A stretch of 64,000 nt of DNA from Gemmataceae bacterium (GTDB lineage: Bacteria > Planctomycetota > Planctomycetia > Gemmatales > Gemmataceae): the NCBI GenBank assembly GCA_022842245.1, contig JALHPZ010000026.1, positions 1-64,000 on the forward strand, written 5' to 3'. Positions 33,796 through 43,959 of this stretch are shown here, piece by piece. The notes beneath the pieces are model-generated. The model ran no database searches. It was not told the DNA's origin and saw only the letters and a list, made by a program, of their open reading frames with translations. How positions within the stretch are numbered: position 1 is the first letter of the stretch; each line of letters starts with the position of its first letter. The position numbers were made by a program, and so were the translations under genes.

Positions 33796-36486
33796 ATGAA
33801 ACGAATGCTCGTCGCCGCCATGCTCGCCATCTTCGCGATGCCGGCACTCGCCGACCCGCCTCTCAAGGTGCCGGCCGGCTTCACGATCCAGAAGGTTGCC
33901 GGGTTGCCACTGGTGAAGTACCCGGTGGCGATGGACTTCGATGATAAAGGTCGGCTCTACGTCACCGAGATGGCCGGTCCGATCTCCCGTGAGGATGTGG
34001 CCGCCCAAAAGCCGCTGCACCGGATCGTCCGGCTCGAAGACACCGATGGCGACGGCACGTACGACAAGGCGATCCCTTATGCCGACGGGCTCCCCTTCCC
34101 CGAAGGGATCTTGTTCCTGAATGGCAGTATCTACTCCGCCTGCCCGCCGAAGATCTGGAAGTTCACCGACAATGACGGCGACGGCGAGTCGGACCAACGC
34201 GAAGTCTGGTTCGACGGCAAGACGCTCACCGGCTGCGCCAACGACATGCACGGCCCGTTCAAAGGGCCGGACGGCTACATCTACTGGACGAAGGGCGCCT
34301 TCGCGAAGCAGGAGATGACGCTCGGCAACGGAAAGAAGTTCAGCACGCGCGCCTCGCACGTCTTCCGCGCCAAGCCCGACGGCCGCGGCCTCGAAGTGAT
34401 GATGACCGGCGGCATGGACAACCCCGTCGGCCTCGCGTTTACCTCCACCGGCGACATCATCGTCAGCAACACGTTCCTCCAGCACCCCGCCGACGGCAAA
34501 CGCGATGGATTGATTCACGCCATCCCCGGCGGCGTCTGGGGCAAGGACCACGACCCGATCTACGAGCACCCGTGGACCTCGCCGCATACGATGCCGATCA
34601 TGACGCACATGGGCCCGGCCGCCCCGGCGGGGATCAACCGCTACGATTCGAACGCCTTCGGCGAAGACTACCGCGGCAACCTCTTCTGCTCGCAGTTCAA
34701 CCTCCGCAAGATCAGCCGGCACATCATGGTACCGAAAGGCGCGACGTACGTAACGAAGGACAGTGACTTCGTCTGGAGCGAGGACCCGGACTTCCACCCG
34801 ACCGATGTGCGCGAAGCGCCGGACGGCTCGCTGCTCGTCATCGACACCGGGGGCTGGTACAAGCTCTGCTGCCCGAGTTCGCAGCTCGTGAAGGCGGAAT
34901 CGCTCGGCGGGATCTATCGGGTTCGCAAGGTCGGCGGAACACTGACCTATGGCAAGCCGCCGCCACAACATCTTGAATTGAATCCCGAGCACGAGAATCG
35001 TCGCTGGGCCGAGCAAGCCACGAAGGCAGGCATCCCGCGCCTGCTGGAACTGGCCGGGACCGCGACCGATCAACACCTGGACCATGCCCTGACGTTCGCC
35101 CTGATTCGCATTGGCGACTTCGACGCGACACATCGTGGTTTGTCGTCGGCGAATCCGCGAACCCAACGGGCCGCACTCGCCGCGCTCGAAGCCATCGACG
35201 CGAAACGGCTAAAGCCGACCGACGTACTCCCCTACCTTCCCAGCGATTCGGAGCCGCTCCGCGAAACGGGGTGGTGGATCGCGGCGAAGCACCCCGAATG
35301 GGGCGGCGAACTACTCGATTACTTCCGCGATCGATTGAAAGCAACACACACCGACACGGAGCGGGAGGCGCTGGCGTATCGACTGGCGAAGTTCGCCAAG
35401 AACGAATTCGTCCAGACGCTGCTCGCCGAGTCGGTCGCGAATCCGATTGCGTTGAAGGCCATGGCGCGGAGTGGCTTGAAGGCCGTGCCGTCGAGTTGGC
35501 CCCCCGCGCTGGCGAAGGAAGTCGGCGGACCACGGACGATCGAGGCGCTCGCCACGGTGCGGGCGCTGCCGTTCAAGAGCTTCGGCCGCTCGCTCGCCGA
35601 CGCCATTGGCGCCATCGCGAGCGATCCGAAACGTTCCATCGACGAACGCCTCGCGGCGCTCGGTGTCTTCCCGGACTGGGCTGATGCGAAGGAGAACTTT
35701 CCATTCGTCTTGAGCGAACTGAAGACCGGTCATCGCGCAGCCGCCGCGGACATCCTCGCACGCGGTTTGTCGTCGCCGGAACGGCTTCAACAACTCACGG
35801 CGATTCTACCTGCCGTCGGCCCCGTCGAGATCGCGAAGCTCCTTCTGGCCTTCGCGAAATCGCAGGACGAAGCCGTCGGCCTCGCGCTCGTCGCCGCGCT
35901 GAACGAACCGAAGGTTCGCGCCGCCATCCGCACGGAGCAGGTGAAACCGATTCTCGACAAGTACCCCGCGAAGGTGAAGGACGAGGCCGCGAAGCTCTAC
36001 GCCATCCTCGATGCCGAGATCGCCAAGCAGCGCGAGAAACTGGAGGCGCTTATCAAGGAACTGCCGGCCGGCGACGTGGGGCGCGGTCACAAGGTCTTCA
36101 ACGGCGTGAAGGCCGCGTGCGCCGCGTGCCACAAGATCGGCTATGTTGGCGGCCTGGTCGGCCCGGACCTGACGCGCATCGGCTCCATCCGCACCGAGCG
36201 CGACCTGCTGGAGTCGATCGTCTTCCCGAGCCTGAGCTTCGTCCGCAGCTACGAACCGGTGCGCGTGGACACGCTCGACGGCCGGCAGTTCAACGGCATC
36301 CTGAAGAAGGACGCCCCGGACGAGGTCGTGCTCGTCGTCGACGCGACGAAGGAGGAGAGGATCGCACGCGACAACATTGAATCGTTGAAGCCCGGGACGG
36401 TGTCGGTGATGCCGGCGGGACTGGACCAGCAGTTGACGAAGCAGGACCTGGCCGACCTGGTGGCGTTCCTGAGGGCGGCGAAATGA
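33796..36486 (+). CDS. PVC-type membrane-bound dehydrogenase with C-terminal haem-binding CxxCH domain
   Basis: The 896-aa protein has a signal peptide (MLVAAMLAIFAMPALAD). Its N-terminal beta-propeller (VPAGFTIQKVAGLPLVKYPV, FPEGILFLNGSIYSACPPKI, MHGPFKGPDGYIYWTKGAF, roughly 25-390) corresponds to the planctomycete dehydrogenase-type domain often called Piru_Ver N-terminal. A HEAT-like helical stretch (about 400-740) links it to a cytochrome-like domain with CAACH (FNGVKAACAACHKIGYVGGL), ending in a [19 protein letters not shown] helix. Such proteins are abundant in PVC bacteria and thought to be periplasmic oxidoreductases with unidentified substrates. The next gene starts within its stop codon. 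Confidence 0.9.
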   Translation: MKRMLVAAMLAIFAMPALADPPLKVPAGFTIQKVAGLPLVKYPVAMDFDDKGRLYVTEMAGPISREDVAAQKPLHRIVRLEDTDGDGTYDKAIPYADGLPFPEGILFLNGSIYSACPPKIWKFTDNDGDGESDQREVWFDGKTLTGCANDMHGPFKGPDGYIYWTKGAFAKQEMTLGNGKKFSTRASHVFRAKPDGRGLEVMMTGGMDNPVGLAFTSTGDIIVSNTFLQHPADGKRDGLIHAIPGGVWGKDHDPIYEHPWTSPHTMPIMTHMGPAAPAGINRYDSNAFGEDYRGNLFCSQFNLRKISRHIMVPKGATYVTKDSDFVWSEDPDFHPTDVREAPDGSLLVIDTGGWYKLCCPSSQLVKAESLGGIYRVRKVGGTLTYGKPPPQHLELNPEHENRRWAEQATKAGIPRLLELAGTATDQHLDHALTFALIRIGDFDATHRGLSSANPRTQRAALAALEAIDAKRLKPTDVLPYLPSDSEPLRETGWWIAAKHPEWGGELLDYFRDRLKATHTDTEREALAYRLAKFAKNEFVQTLLAESVANPIALKAMARSGLKAVPSSWPPALAKEVGGPRTIEALATVRALPFKSFGRSLADAIGAIASDPKRSIDERLAALGVFPDWADAKENFPFVLSELKTGHRAAAADILARGLSSPERLQQLTAILPAVGPVEIAKLLLAFAKSQDEAVGLALVAALNEPKVRAAIRTEQVKPILDKYPAKVKDEAAKLYAILDAEIAKQREKLEALIKELPAGDVGRGHKVFNGVKAACAACHKIGYVGGLVGPDLTRIGSIRTERDLLESIVFPSLSFVRSYEPVRVDTLDGRQFNGILKKDAPDEVVLVVDATKEERIARDNIESLKPGTVSVMPAGLDQQLTKQDLADLVAFLRAAK

Positions 36487-37555
36487 AAGCATCTATCGCA
36501 TTTTTCTTTCTCTCGCTATCGGCCCCGATCGCCACGGCATCGCCGCCGAAGTACATCGCCAACGCGGATGGCACGACCGCCGCCGTGATCGTCGAAGAGG
36601 AGCTTCTCATTCACGGCCCACAGATCTTCCCCGAGGACCTGGAGTCTTCGTTGAAGAAGATCCCCAAGAATATCCGTCCCGTGAAACTGAACGTCGTCGC
36701 GGTCGATCAAACCGCGGCCGACGAGGTGCGCGCGATCGTTCGCCGGGCATTTCCCGAGAACGCACCGGCCACTTCGTTCGTCGTCGGCAAACTCACGAAA
36801 CTGGGCGCGAAATACGGCGTGGACCTGATCATGGCCGGACACGACGGGCCGCCGGAGTTCGGTGCGGAACGAAATCTGAAACCCGGCCCTAGCGTCTATG
36901 TGTCAGGCCAGGCCGAGAAGGGGGCGACGCCGGCCGAGGCGGCGAAGAACACGCTCGCGAGCTTGATGAAGACGCTCGATTGGCTCGGCTGCAAGCCGGA
37001 GGACGTCGTGCAATGCAAGTCGTTTCTCAAGCCGATCTCGGCCGCGGACGAAGTCCGGAAGGAATTCGAGGTCGCTTTCGGAAAAGGCAAGGTGCCGCCG
37101 CTCGTGTTCGTCGAATGGGACTCGACCCTGCCGATCGAGATCGAACTGATCGCGAACGCGCCGAAGCCGAAGGACGCAAACCCGCCGCCGATCGAGTACC
37201 TGACCCCGCCGGGCATGACGGCATCGCCGGTCTACTGCCGCGTGGCACGCATCAATGTTCCCGAGACGATCTACCTATCGGGCCTCTACTCCGAGAAACC
37301 CGGCACGGGCGCGGAGGAAGTCGAATCCGTCTTCGCCCAACTGCGGGACACCTTAAAAAAGTCCGGTAGCGACCTGAAGCACCTCGCGAAGGCGACCTAC
37401 TACGTGTCCGGCGACGATTCGAGTAAGCAGCTCAACGTCCTGCGGCCGAAGTTCTACGATCCGAAGCGCCCGCCGGCTGCGTCGAAGGCGACCGTGGCGG
37501 GCGTCGGCATGAAGAACCGCACGCTGACGATGGACATGATCGCGGTGAAGGCTCG

Positions 37556-37559
<4 letters not shown>
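36483..37559 (+). CDS. Exported protein with three RidA/YjgF-like domains
   Basis: From ATG 36483 (ATGA overlap with the cytochrome gene) the product is 358 aa with a signal peptide ([20 protein letters not shown]). Two clear RidA-type units are visible: [10 protein letters not shown]...[20 protein letters not shown]...[10 protein letters not shown] (about 135-225), and [12 protein letters not shown]...[19 protein letters not shown]...TLTMDMIAV (about 255-355). A weaker first unit spans about 25-125. RidA is normally a trimer of single domains that deaminates reactive imines, using an Arg in the P-x-R-x-x-V-E-V strand. That Arg is replaced in both clear units ([16 protein letters not shown]), so deaminase activity is doubtful. 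Extracytoplasmic location is also unusual for the family. Confidence 0.78.
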
Positions 37560-39469
<1,910 letters not shown>

Positions 39470-39575
39470 CGTGTGTTCCAATCGGATGGGTCGGGTGATT
39501 GTAGGCGATCCGCTCGCCGCATCGAAGACCCACCGCTAGCATGTCTTCGCAACCCTTTTCTCAGGAATCCGGATT

Positions 39576-40703
39576 ATGCGATTCTCCCTCTCCCTCCTGC
39601 TCCTTGTCCTCGCGTTGCCGCTCGTCGCGGCGGAGCCAAAAGTGGACCACGCACCCTTCGGTAAACTCGCCGACGGCACGGCCGTCACCGCGCACACGCT
39701 CACGAACGCGGCCGGCGCCAAAGTGAAGATCATCGACTACGGCGCCATTGTCACCGAGATCCACGTGCCCGATGCCAATGGCAAGCTCGGCGACGTCGCC
39801 CTCGGCTTCTCGAACATGGACGGCTACCTGAAGGGCCACCCGTACTTCGGCTCGAATGCCGGTCGCTGCGCCAATCGCATCGCGAAGGGCAAGTTCAAGC
39901 TCGACGGCAAGGAGTACACCCTCGCAACCAATAACGCACCAAACCACCTGCACGGCGGCAAGGAAGGCTTCGACAAGAAGATGTGGAAGGCCGACAAGCC
40001 CGTTGTCGGCGCCGACGGACCAAGCCTCTCGCTGAGCTACACGAGCAAAGACGGCGAGGAAGGTTATCCTGGCAATCTCAAGGTGAAGGTGACCTACACG
40101 CTGACGAACGATAACGCCCTGAAGGTGCAGTACCATGCGACGACCGACAAGGCGACCGTCTGCAACGTGGCGCACCACAGCTACTTCAACCTCGGCGGCC
40201 ACGCCAGCGGCGACATCCTCGGGCACGAAGTCGAGATCATGGCGAAGAACTACACGCCGACCGACGAGACGCTGATTCCGACCGGCAAGATCGCGCCGGT
40301 AGCCGGCACGCCGTTCGACTTCACGAAGGCCGCGACCATCGGCTCCCGGATCAAGCAGATCGACGCGAAGCCACAAGGCTACGACCTGAACTACGCGCTC
40401 GACGGCAAGGCCGGCGACAAGCCGTTCCTCGCGGCCCGCGTGACGGAGCCGAAGAGCGGCCGCGTGATGGAAGTCTTCACCGACGAGCCGGGCCTGCAGT
40501 TCTACAGCGGCAACTTCCTCGACGGCACCAACACCGGCAAGGGCGGCCACGTCTACCAGCAGTACAACGGTTTCTGCATGGAAGCCCAGAAGTTCCCGGA
40601 CGCGATCAACAAGATCGGCACGGACGGCTGGGCCTCGCCGGTGCTGAAGCCGGGCGAGGAGTACAAGACGGTCACGATCTACAAGTTCGGCGTGAAGAAG
40701 TAA
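39576..40703 (+). CDS. galM: Aldose 1-epimerase (galactose mutarotase), exported
   Basis: The 375-aa product has a signal peptide (FSLSLLLLVLALPLVAAEPK) and so is probably periplasmic. The mutarotase fold is shown by IIDYGAIVTEIHVPDANGKL, RCANRIAKGKFKLDGKEY, NNAPNHLHGGKEGFDKKMW with the first catalytic His, and VAHHSYFNLGGHASGDI with the second. The C-terminal FCMEAQKFPDAIN segment carries the base Glu. It interconverts alpha and beta anomers of aldoses. It is divergent from the YjhG gene across 106 bases, and a perfect inverted repeat begins 9 bases after its stop. Confidence 0.92.
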   Translation: MRFSLSLLLLVLALPLVAAEPKVDHAPFGKLADGTAVTAHTLTNAAGAKVKIIDYGAIVTEIHVPDANGKLGDVALGFSNMDGYLKGHPYFGSNAGRCANRIAKGKFKLDGKEYTLATNNAPNHLHGGKEGFDKKMWKADKPVVGADGPSLSLSYTSKDGEEGYPGNLKVKVTYTLTNDNALKVQYHATTDKATVCNVAHHSYFNLGGHASGDILGHEVEIMAKNYTPTDETLIPTGKIAPVAGTPFDFTKAATIGSRIKQIDAKPQGYDLNYALDGKAGDKPFLAARVTEPKSGRVMEVFTDEPGLQFYSGNFLDGTNTGKGGHVYQQYNGFCMEAQKFPDAINKIGTDGWASPVLKPGEEYKTVTIYKFGVKK

Positions 40704-40711
40704 CGGTTCGG

Positions 40712-40782
40712 AACGATGAACGGTGAATGATGAACGATGAATTTGTCCTCTATTCATCGTTCATCATTCACCGTTCATCGTT
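40712..40782. terminator. Perfect inverted repeat with 30-base arms, candidate bidirectional terminator
   Basis: Arms at 40712-40741 and 40753-40782 are exact reverse complements of each other around an 11-base loop (TTTGTCCTCTA). Each arm is made of near-repeated units (AACGATGAA, CGGTGAATGATG, AACGATGAA), so it is AT-richer than the flanking genes. It sits between convergent galM and the enolase-superfamily gene and overlaps the first bases of the latter's stop codon. A hairpin with this stem would stop transcription from both sides; a U-tract is not obvious. Confidence 0.8.
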
Positions 40783-42115
40783 ACTTGGCCCCTAATCCGA
40801 GACCATTCAAAATGGCCGTGTTCATCGTGCCGTCGCGGATGGTGAAGACGCCGGGGAAGCGTTTGTCCCAGGGTTCGTTCGCCACGGGGCAGTACTGGCG
40901 GCCGTTCGATTCGATGGCGGCAACGCCGGGGATGTGGGCGGCGATCGCGGCCGAGTGGATGAGCGACGCGCCGACGCACGTCAGGTCCTGCACGCAACGG
41001 AAGAGCTGGAAGTGTTGGGCAGCGGCGGCGAGCAGCAGTGTTTGCGTCTGCCCCTTGCACGCCTTGAAGGCGACACCGGTGTAGCCCATCTCGCGGGCCA
41101 AGAGTAGCGATTCCAGATCGAGCAGCGATTCGTCGATCACGACCGGCTTCACCTTCGCGGCGTCGTGCATCCGGTTCGCGGGGTTCGCCTTCAGGTCGCG
41201 GGCCGTCGGTTGTTCCACATACTGGATGCGGTCGAAGGCCCGCGGCGATTCCGCCTTCACTCTCAATAACACGTCGAGCAGGTACGCTACGTTCTGGCAG
41301 CGTTCGTTGAAGTCGAGCGAGTAGTAGAAAGTCCGATCGGGCGCCGTCTCTTCCGCGACGCGGTTCACGCCGAGGACCCGGGCCACGTCCCAGCCGGCGT
41401 CGTCGCCGTTGAGCTTGATCTTCAAGTGCGTCAGCCCGTCGCGGCGGATCCACTCGCCGAGCGTTTCCGGCAGGCCGTCGCCGACGGGCGACTTCACATC
41501 GGCTGTCGTCAGCGGGTCGAGCGCGCCGACAAGGTGATAAAGCGGCATCCTCGCCTGCGGCTTCGACGCGATGAACTGCGACAGGTGCAATCCTGTGAAT
41601 TCCGAACCGAGGAAGTGGTCGAGATTCTGCGGCAGGAAGTCGCGGCCGCAGGTCTGGAAGCTGTTCCGACCGTGGACCTTGCCAAACGCGTCGTGCAGAG
41701 CCGCGTCGAACGGCGACGCGACGACGAGCGCCGCCAGCGCCGGCATCGGCTCCGGCAGGTCGGGCTGTTCCGCCGCGAGCCGAAGGATACGCGGCTCCAG
41801 ATCGTGGCCGATCGCGACCGGGTGCGCGGCTTCACCGTGATTCACGTACACACCGACAAGCGACTCCGCCAACCGCCTCATCGCCGCGAGCGTCTGGTCG
41901 TACTTCAGCACCTTGCTCGGCCACGCCCAGACATTGCCGAGCGGCATCGAACCGAAGCCGGTCGCCGTCTTGCCGGCGGACGTCTCTACGTCCATCTCGG
42001 CGTTGAGCAGCGTCGCGCGGTCGAGCGCGACGCCACCGAACTTGATCGGCGTGCGGTAGAGGAAGTCCTCGTACCCGATGCGGACGTGCTTGATGCGGAT
42101 GTCGGTGGCGGGCAT
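40781..42115 (-). CDS. Mandelate racemase/enolase superfamily enzyme
   Basis: Start chosen at ATG 42115; the open frame continues upstream without protein-like sequence. The 444-aa product shows the enolase-superfamily barrel: THLKIKLNG with the first Lys, metal ligands in YSLDFNE, YVEQPTAR and VIDESLLD, and a second base Lys in GVAFKACKGQTQ. The N-terminal capping domain begins IKHVRIGYEDFLYRTPIKFG. This layout (Lys, D/E/D, Lys) is that of the muconate-lactonizing/dipeptide-epimerase/sugar-acid branches. The exact reaction cannot be read from motifs. Context with a sugar-acid dehydratase and mutarotase suggests a sugar-acid substrate. It is divergent from the methyltransferase, with only 35 bases between start codons. 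Confidence 0.85.
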   Translation of the reverse strand: MPATDIRIKHVRIGYEDFLYRTPIKFGGVALDRATLLNAEMDVETSAGKTATGFGSMPLGNVWAWPSKVLKYDQTLAAMRRLAESLVGVYVNHGEAAHPVAIGHDLEPRILRLAAEQPDLPEPMPALAALVVASPFDAALHDAFGKVHGRNSFQTCGRDFLPQNLDHFLGSEFTGLHLSQFIASKPQARMPLYHLVGALDPLTTADVKSPVGDGLPETLGEWIRRDGLTHLKIKLNGDDAGWDVARVLGVNRVAEETAPDRTFYYSLDFNERCQNVAYLLDVLLRVKAESPRAFDRIQYVEQPTARDLKANPANRMHDAAKVKPVVIDESLLDLESLLLAREMGYTGVAFKACKGQTQTLLLAAAAQHFQLFRCVQDLTCVGASLIHSAAIAAHIPGVAAIESNGRQYCPVANEPWDKRFPGVFTIRDGTMNTAILNGLGLGAK

Positions 42116-42150
42116 GGCGTCCCCGGTGCGTGGAACCGTACAACAGGGAC

Positions 42151-42885
42151 ATGATACCGGATTGGCAACTTCCGCCCGGCGTCGATCGCGGGTTGTGGGA
42201 CTACCTTCACAGCGACGACATGGTCGCGAACTACGATGCCCAGATGGCGATCGCGCCGCTCGCCGCGGCCGACGTGCGGTTCTGCGAACGGATCTTCGAC
42301 GCGCCCGGCCGCGTCGTCGACCTCGGCTGCGGCACCGGACGACTCGCCAAGCCGATGATCGCACGCGGCCACCGATACGTCGGCGTCGATCTCTCGGACG
42401 AAATGCTCGCAACCGCCCGCGCGGCCCACCCGGAGGCCGAATTCCTCCACGGCAACCTCGTGGACCTCGTAGGCATTCCGGACGCCAGCTTCGATTGGGC
42501 CGCGTGTCTCTTCAGCACCCTCGGCATGATCCGCGGCGACGAAAATCGGCGAGCCGCACTTCGCTCATGCAACCGAATCCTGAAGCCCGGCGGCGCGATC
42601 GTGCTGCACGTCCACAACCGCTGGTTCCATGGGCTGGGCCTGCGCCTGCTCTCGAACGCCGACAAAACCATGCCCCAAGCCTACGGCGGCGCTCCGCTCA
42701 CGCTCCGCCACTACGCGAGGCGCGAGATCGTTCGGCATCTGGCGAACGCCGGCTTCATCGTGGAAACGATCGTGCCCGTCGGTCGCGGGACGGACGGGCA
42801 CCTCGGATCGCCTTGGTTCCTGCCCGGTCTCCGCGCCTACGGCTACCTGATCGCAGCGCGGAAGCCTTCGCTCAGGGCGACGTGA
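42151..42885 (+). CDS. SAM-dependent class I methyltransferase
   Basis: Start chosen at ATG 42151 (MIPDWQLPPG); a GTG at 42130 would add seven residues. The 244-aa protein has the SAM-binding motif I VVDLGCGTGRLAKPM, the acidic loop YVGVDLSDEMLATAR, motif II region SFDWAACLFSTLGMI and post-motif RILKPGGAIVLHVHNRW. The fold belongs to the Methyltransf_11/25 type. The substrate is not evident. Its promoter must lie within or very near the start of the divergent enolase-superfamily gene. Its last 14 bases overlap the Cys-rich gene on the other strand. Confidence 0.88.
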   Translation: MIPDWQLPPGVDRGLWDYLHSDDMVANYDAQMAIAPLAAADVRFCERIFDAPGRVVDLGCGTGRLAKPMIARGHRYVGVDLSDEMLATARAAHPEAEFLHGNLVDLVGIPDASFDWAACLFSTLGMIRGDENRRAALRSCNRILKPGGAIVLHVHNRWFHGLGLRLLSNADKTMPQAYGGAPLTLRHYARREIVRHLANAGFIVETIVPVGRGTDGHLGSPWFLPGLRAYGYLIAARKPSLRAT

Positions 42886-43756
42886 ACGGCCGGGCGAGCG
42901 GGTTCGCCGCCGGTTCGACCGCCTTCGCCGGGACGACCGTGCCCGGAGCCGGCGGGTAGTTCGCGTAGATCGGCGTCCAGCCGCCCATTACGGGGTGCGG
43001 CTTCGAGCCGACCACCGGCCCCACCGCCGGGGTTTCCCCGCTCGGGCAGGTTCCCGTTTCGCATTTCGCCTTGACCGTCTTCCGGCACGTCCCGCACGCC
43101 AGACCCGGCACCGGTTCGTGGTTCGGCCCGAGGTACGCCGTCGCCGGTGCCTGATACGGGGCGGGGCAAAGGATCGGCAGGATCTGTTCGTTGCACGGCT
43201 TCCAGCACAGTAGCGCCTTCACTTTGTCGCACGCGGTCCCGACGCACGCGAACCGTTTCGTCGGCATCGCATCCACCTTCGGGCACTCGAACGTCGGCCG
43301 CGTCGGGAGCAACTTCGAGATGTTGGGCTTCGGATACGAGGTCGGCGCCGGGCAGACGACGGATGTCGGGCACGCCACGGGTGCCGGGCACGGCATCGCG
43401 ACCGGGTTCACCGCCGGAGCGGGGCATGGCTCGTGAACGACGACGCGCACCATCGGCGTCGGGCAGGTCGCGTCGCACGCCACGTTCGGCGTCGAACCGC
43501 ACAGCCAGTTCTTCAAACCCGATAGCACGCCCGGCTTCTTCACGCGGACCGCCGCGCACGGATCGGCACACGCCGACGCCGGCTGGCAACTCACCGCCCA
43601 GACAGTGGCCGCCGGCGCATACGACGGCACCGGCACGGCGGGCTGCGGTGTGGCCGGCACCTCTTCGATCGGTTGCGGAGCGACGATCGGCAGTTCCGCG
43701 GCGACCAGGAGCGACGGCAGGGCGAAGAGCAATCCGAAGGCGATCCAGCGCGGCAT
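42872..43756 (-). CDS. Cys- and Pro-rich secreted protein of unknown function
   Basis: The 294-aa protein starts with a signal peptide (IAFGLLFALPSLLVAAEL) and then is dominated by Pro and Cys. By count there are 20 Cys, often in CPAP or C-x2-3-C arrangements (EPCPAPAVNPVAMPCPAPVA, CGTCRKTVKAKCETGTCPSG). Residues Pro, Ala and Val make up much of the rest. No domain was recognised. Exported Cys-rich proteins of this kind are common in planctomycetes, whose cell envelope contains much disulfide-linked protein, so an envelope or matrix role is possible (inference). Third-position GC bias and a clean signal peptide argue that the frame is real. Confidence 0.7.
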   Translation of the reverse strand: MPRWIAFGLLFALPSLLVAAELPIVAPQPIEEVPATPQPAVPVPSYAPAATVWAVSCQPASACADPCAAVRVKKPGVLSGLKNWLCGSTPNVACDATCPTPMVRVVVHEPCPAPAVNPVAMPCPAPVACPTSVVCPAPTSYPKPNISKLLPTRPTFECPKVDAMPTKRFACVGTACDKVKALLCWKPCNEQILPILCPAPYQAPATAYLGPNHEPVPGLACGTCRKTVKAKCETGTCPSGETPAVGPVVGSKPHPVMGGWTPIYANYPPAPGTVVPAKAVEPAANPLARPFTSP

Positions 43757-43913
43757 GGCGGCTCCCCGGTAGGCGAAGTCTCGTGTATGCCCCCTACTTC
43801 GGACGTTCCGCCAGCCGAGCCGCGCCGATTCTCCGGCCGCGACAACCCGAACGCCGCGACGAAGCCGGACGACCGGCAGACTTTTCCCGGCTTGCCGGGA
43901 TTACCAAACGAAA

Positions 43914-43939
43914 CGGCCCGCGGCGAGCGCCGCGGGCCG
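43914..43939 (-). terminator. Rho-independent terminator of the giant surface-protein gene
   Basis: Perfect 12-base arms CGGCCCGCGGCG and CGCCGCGGGCCG with a two-base centre lie 21 bases after the stop of the 1919-aa gene. On the minus strand the stem is followed by TTTCGTTTGG, a moderately T-rich tract. Confidence 0.7.
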
Positions 43940-43959
43940 GAAGTCGAGGCGAACTCGAA

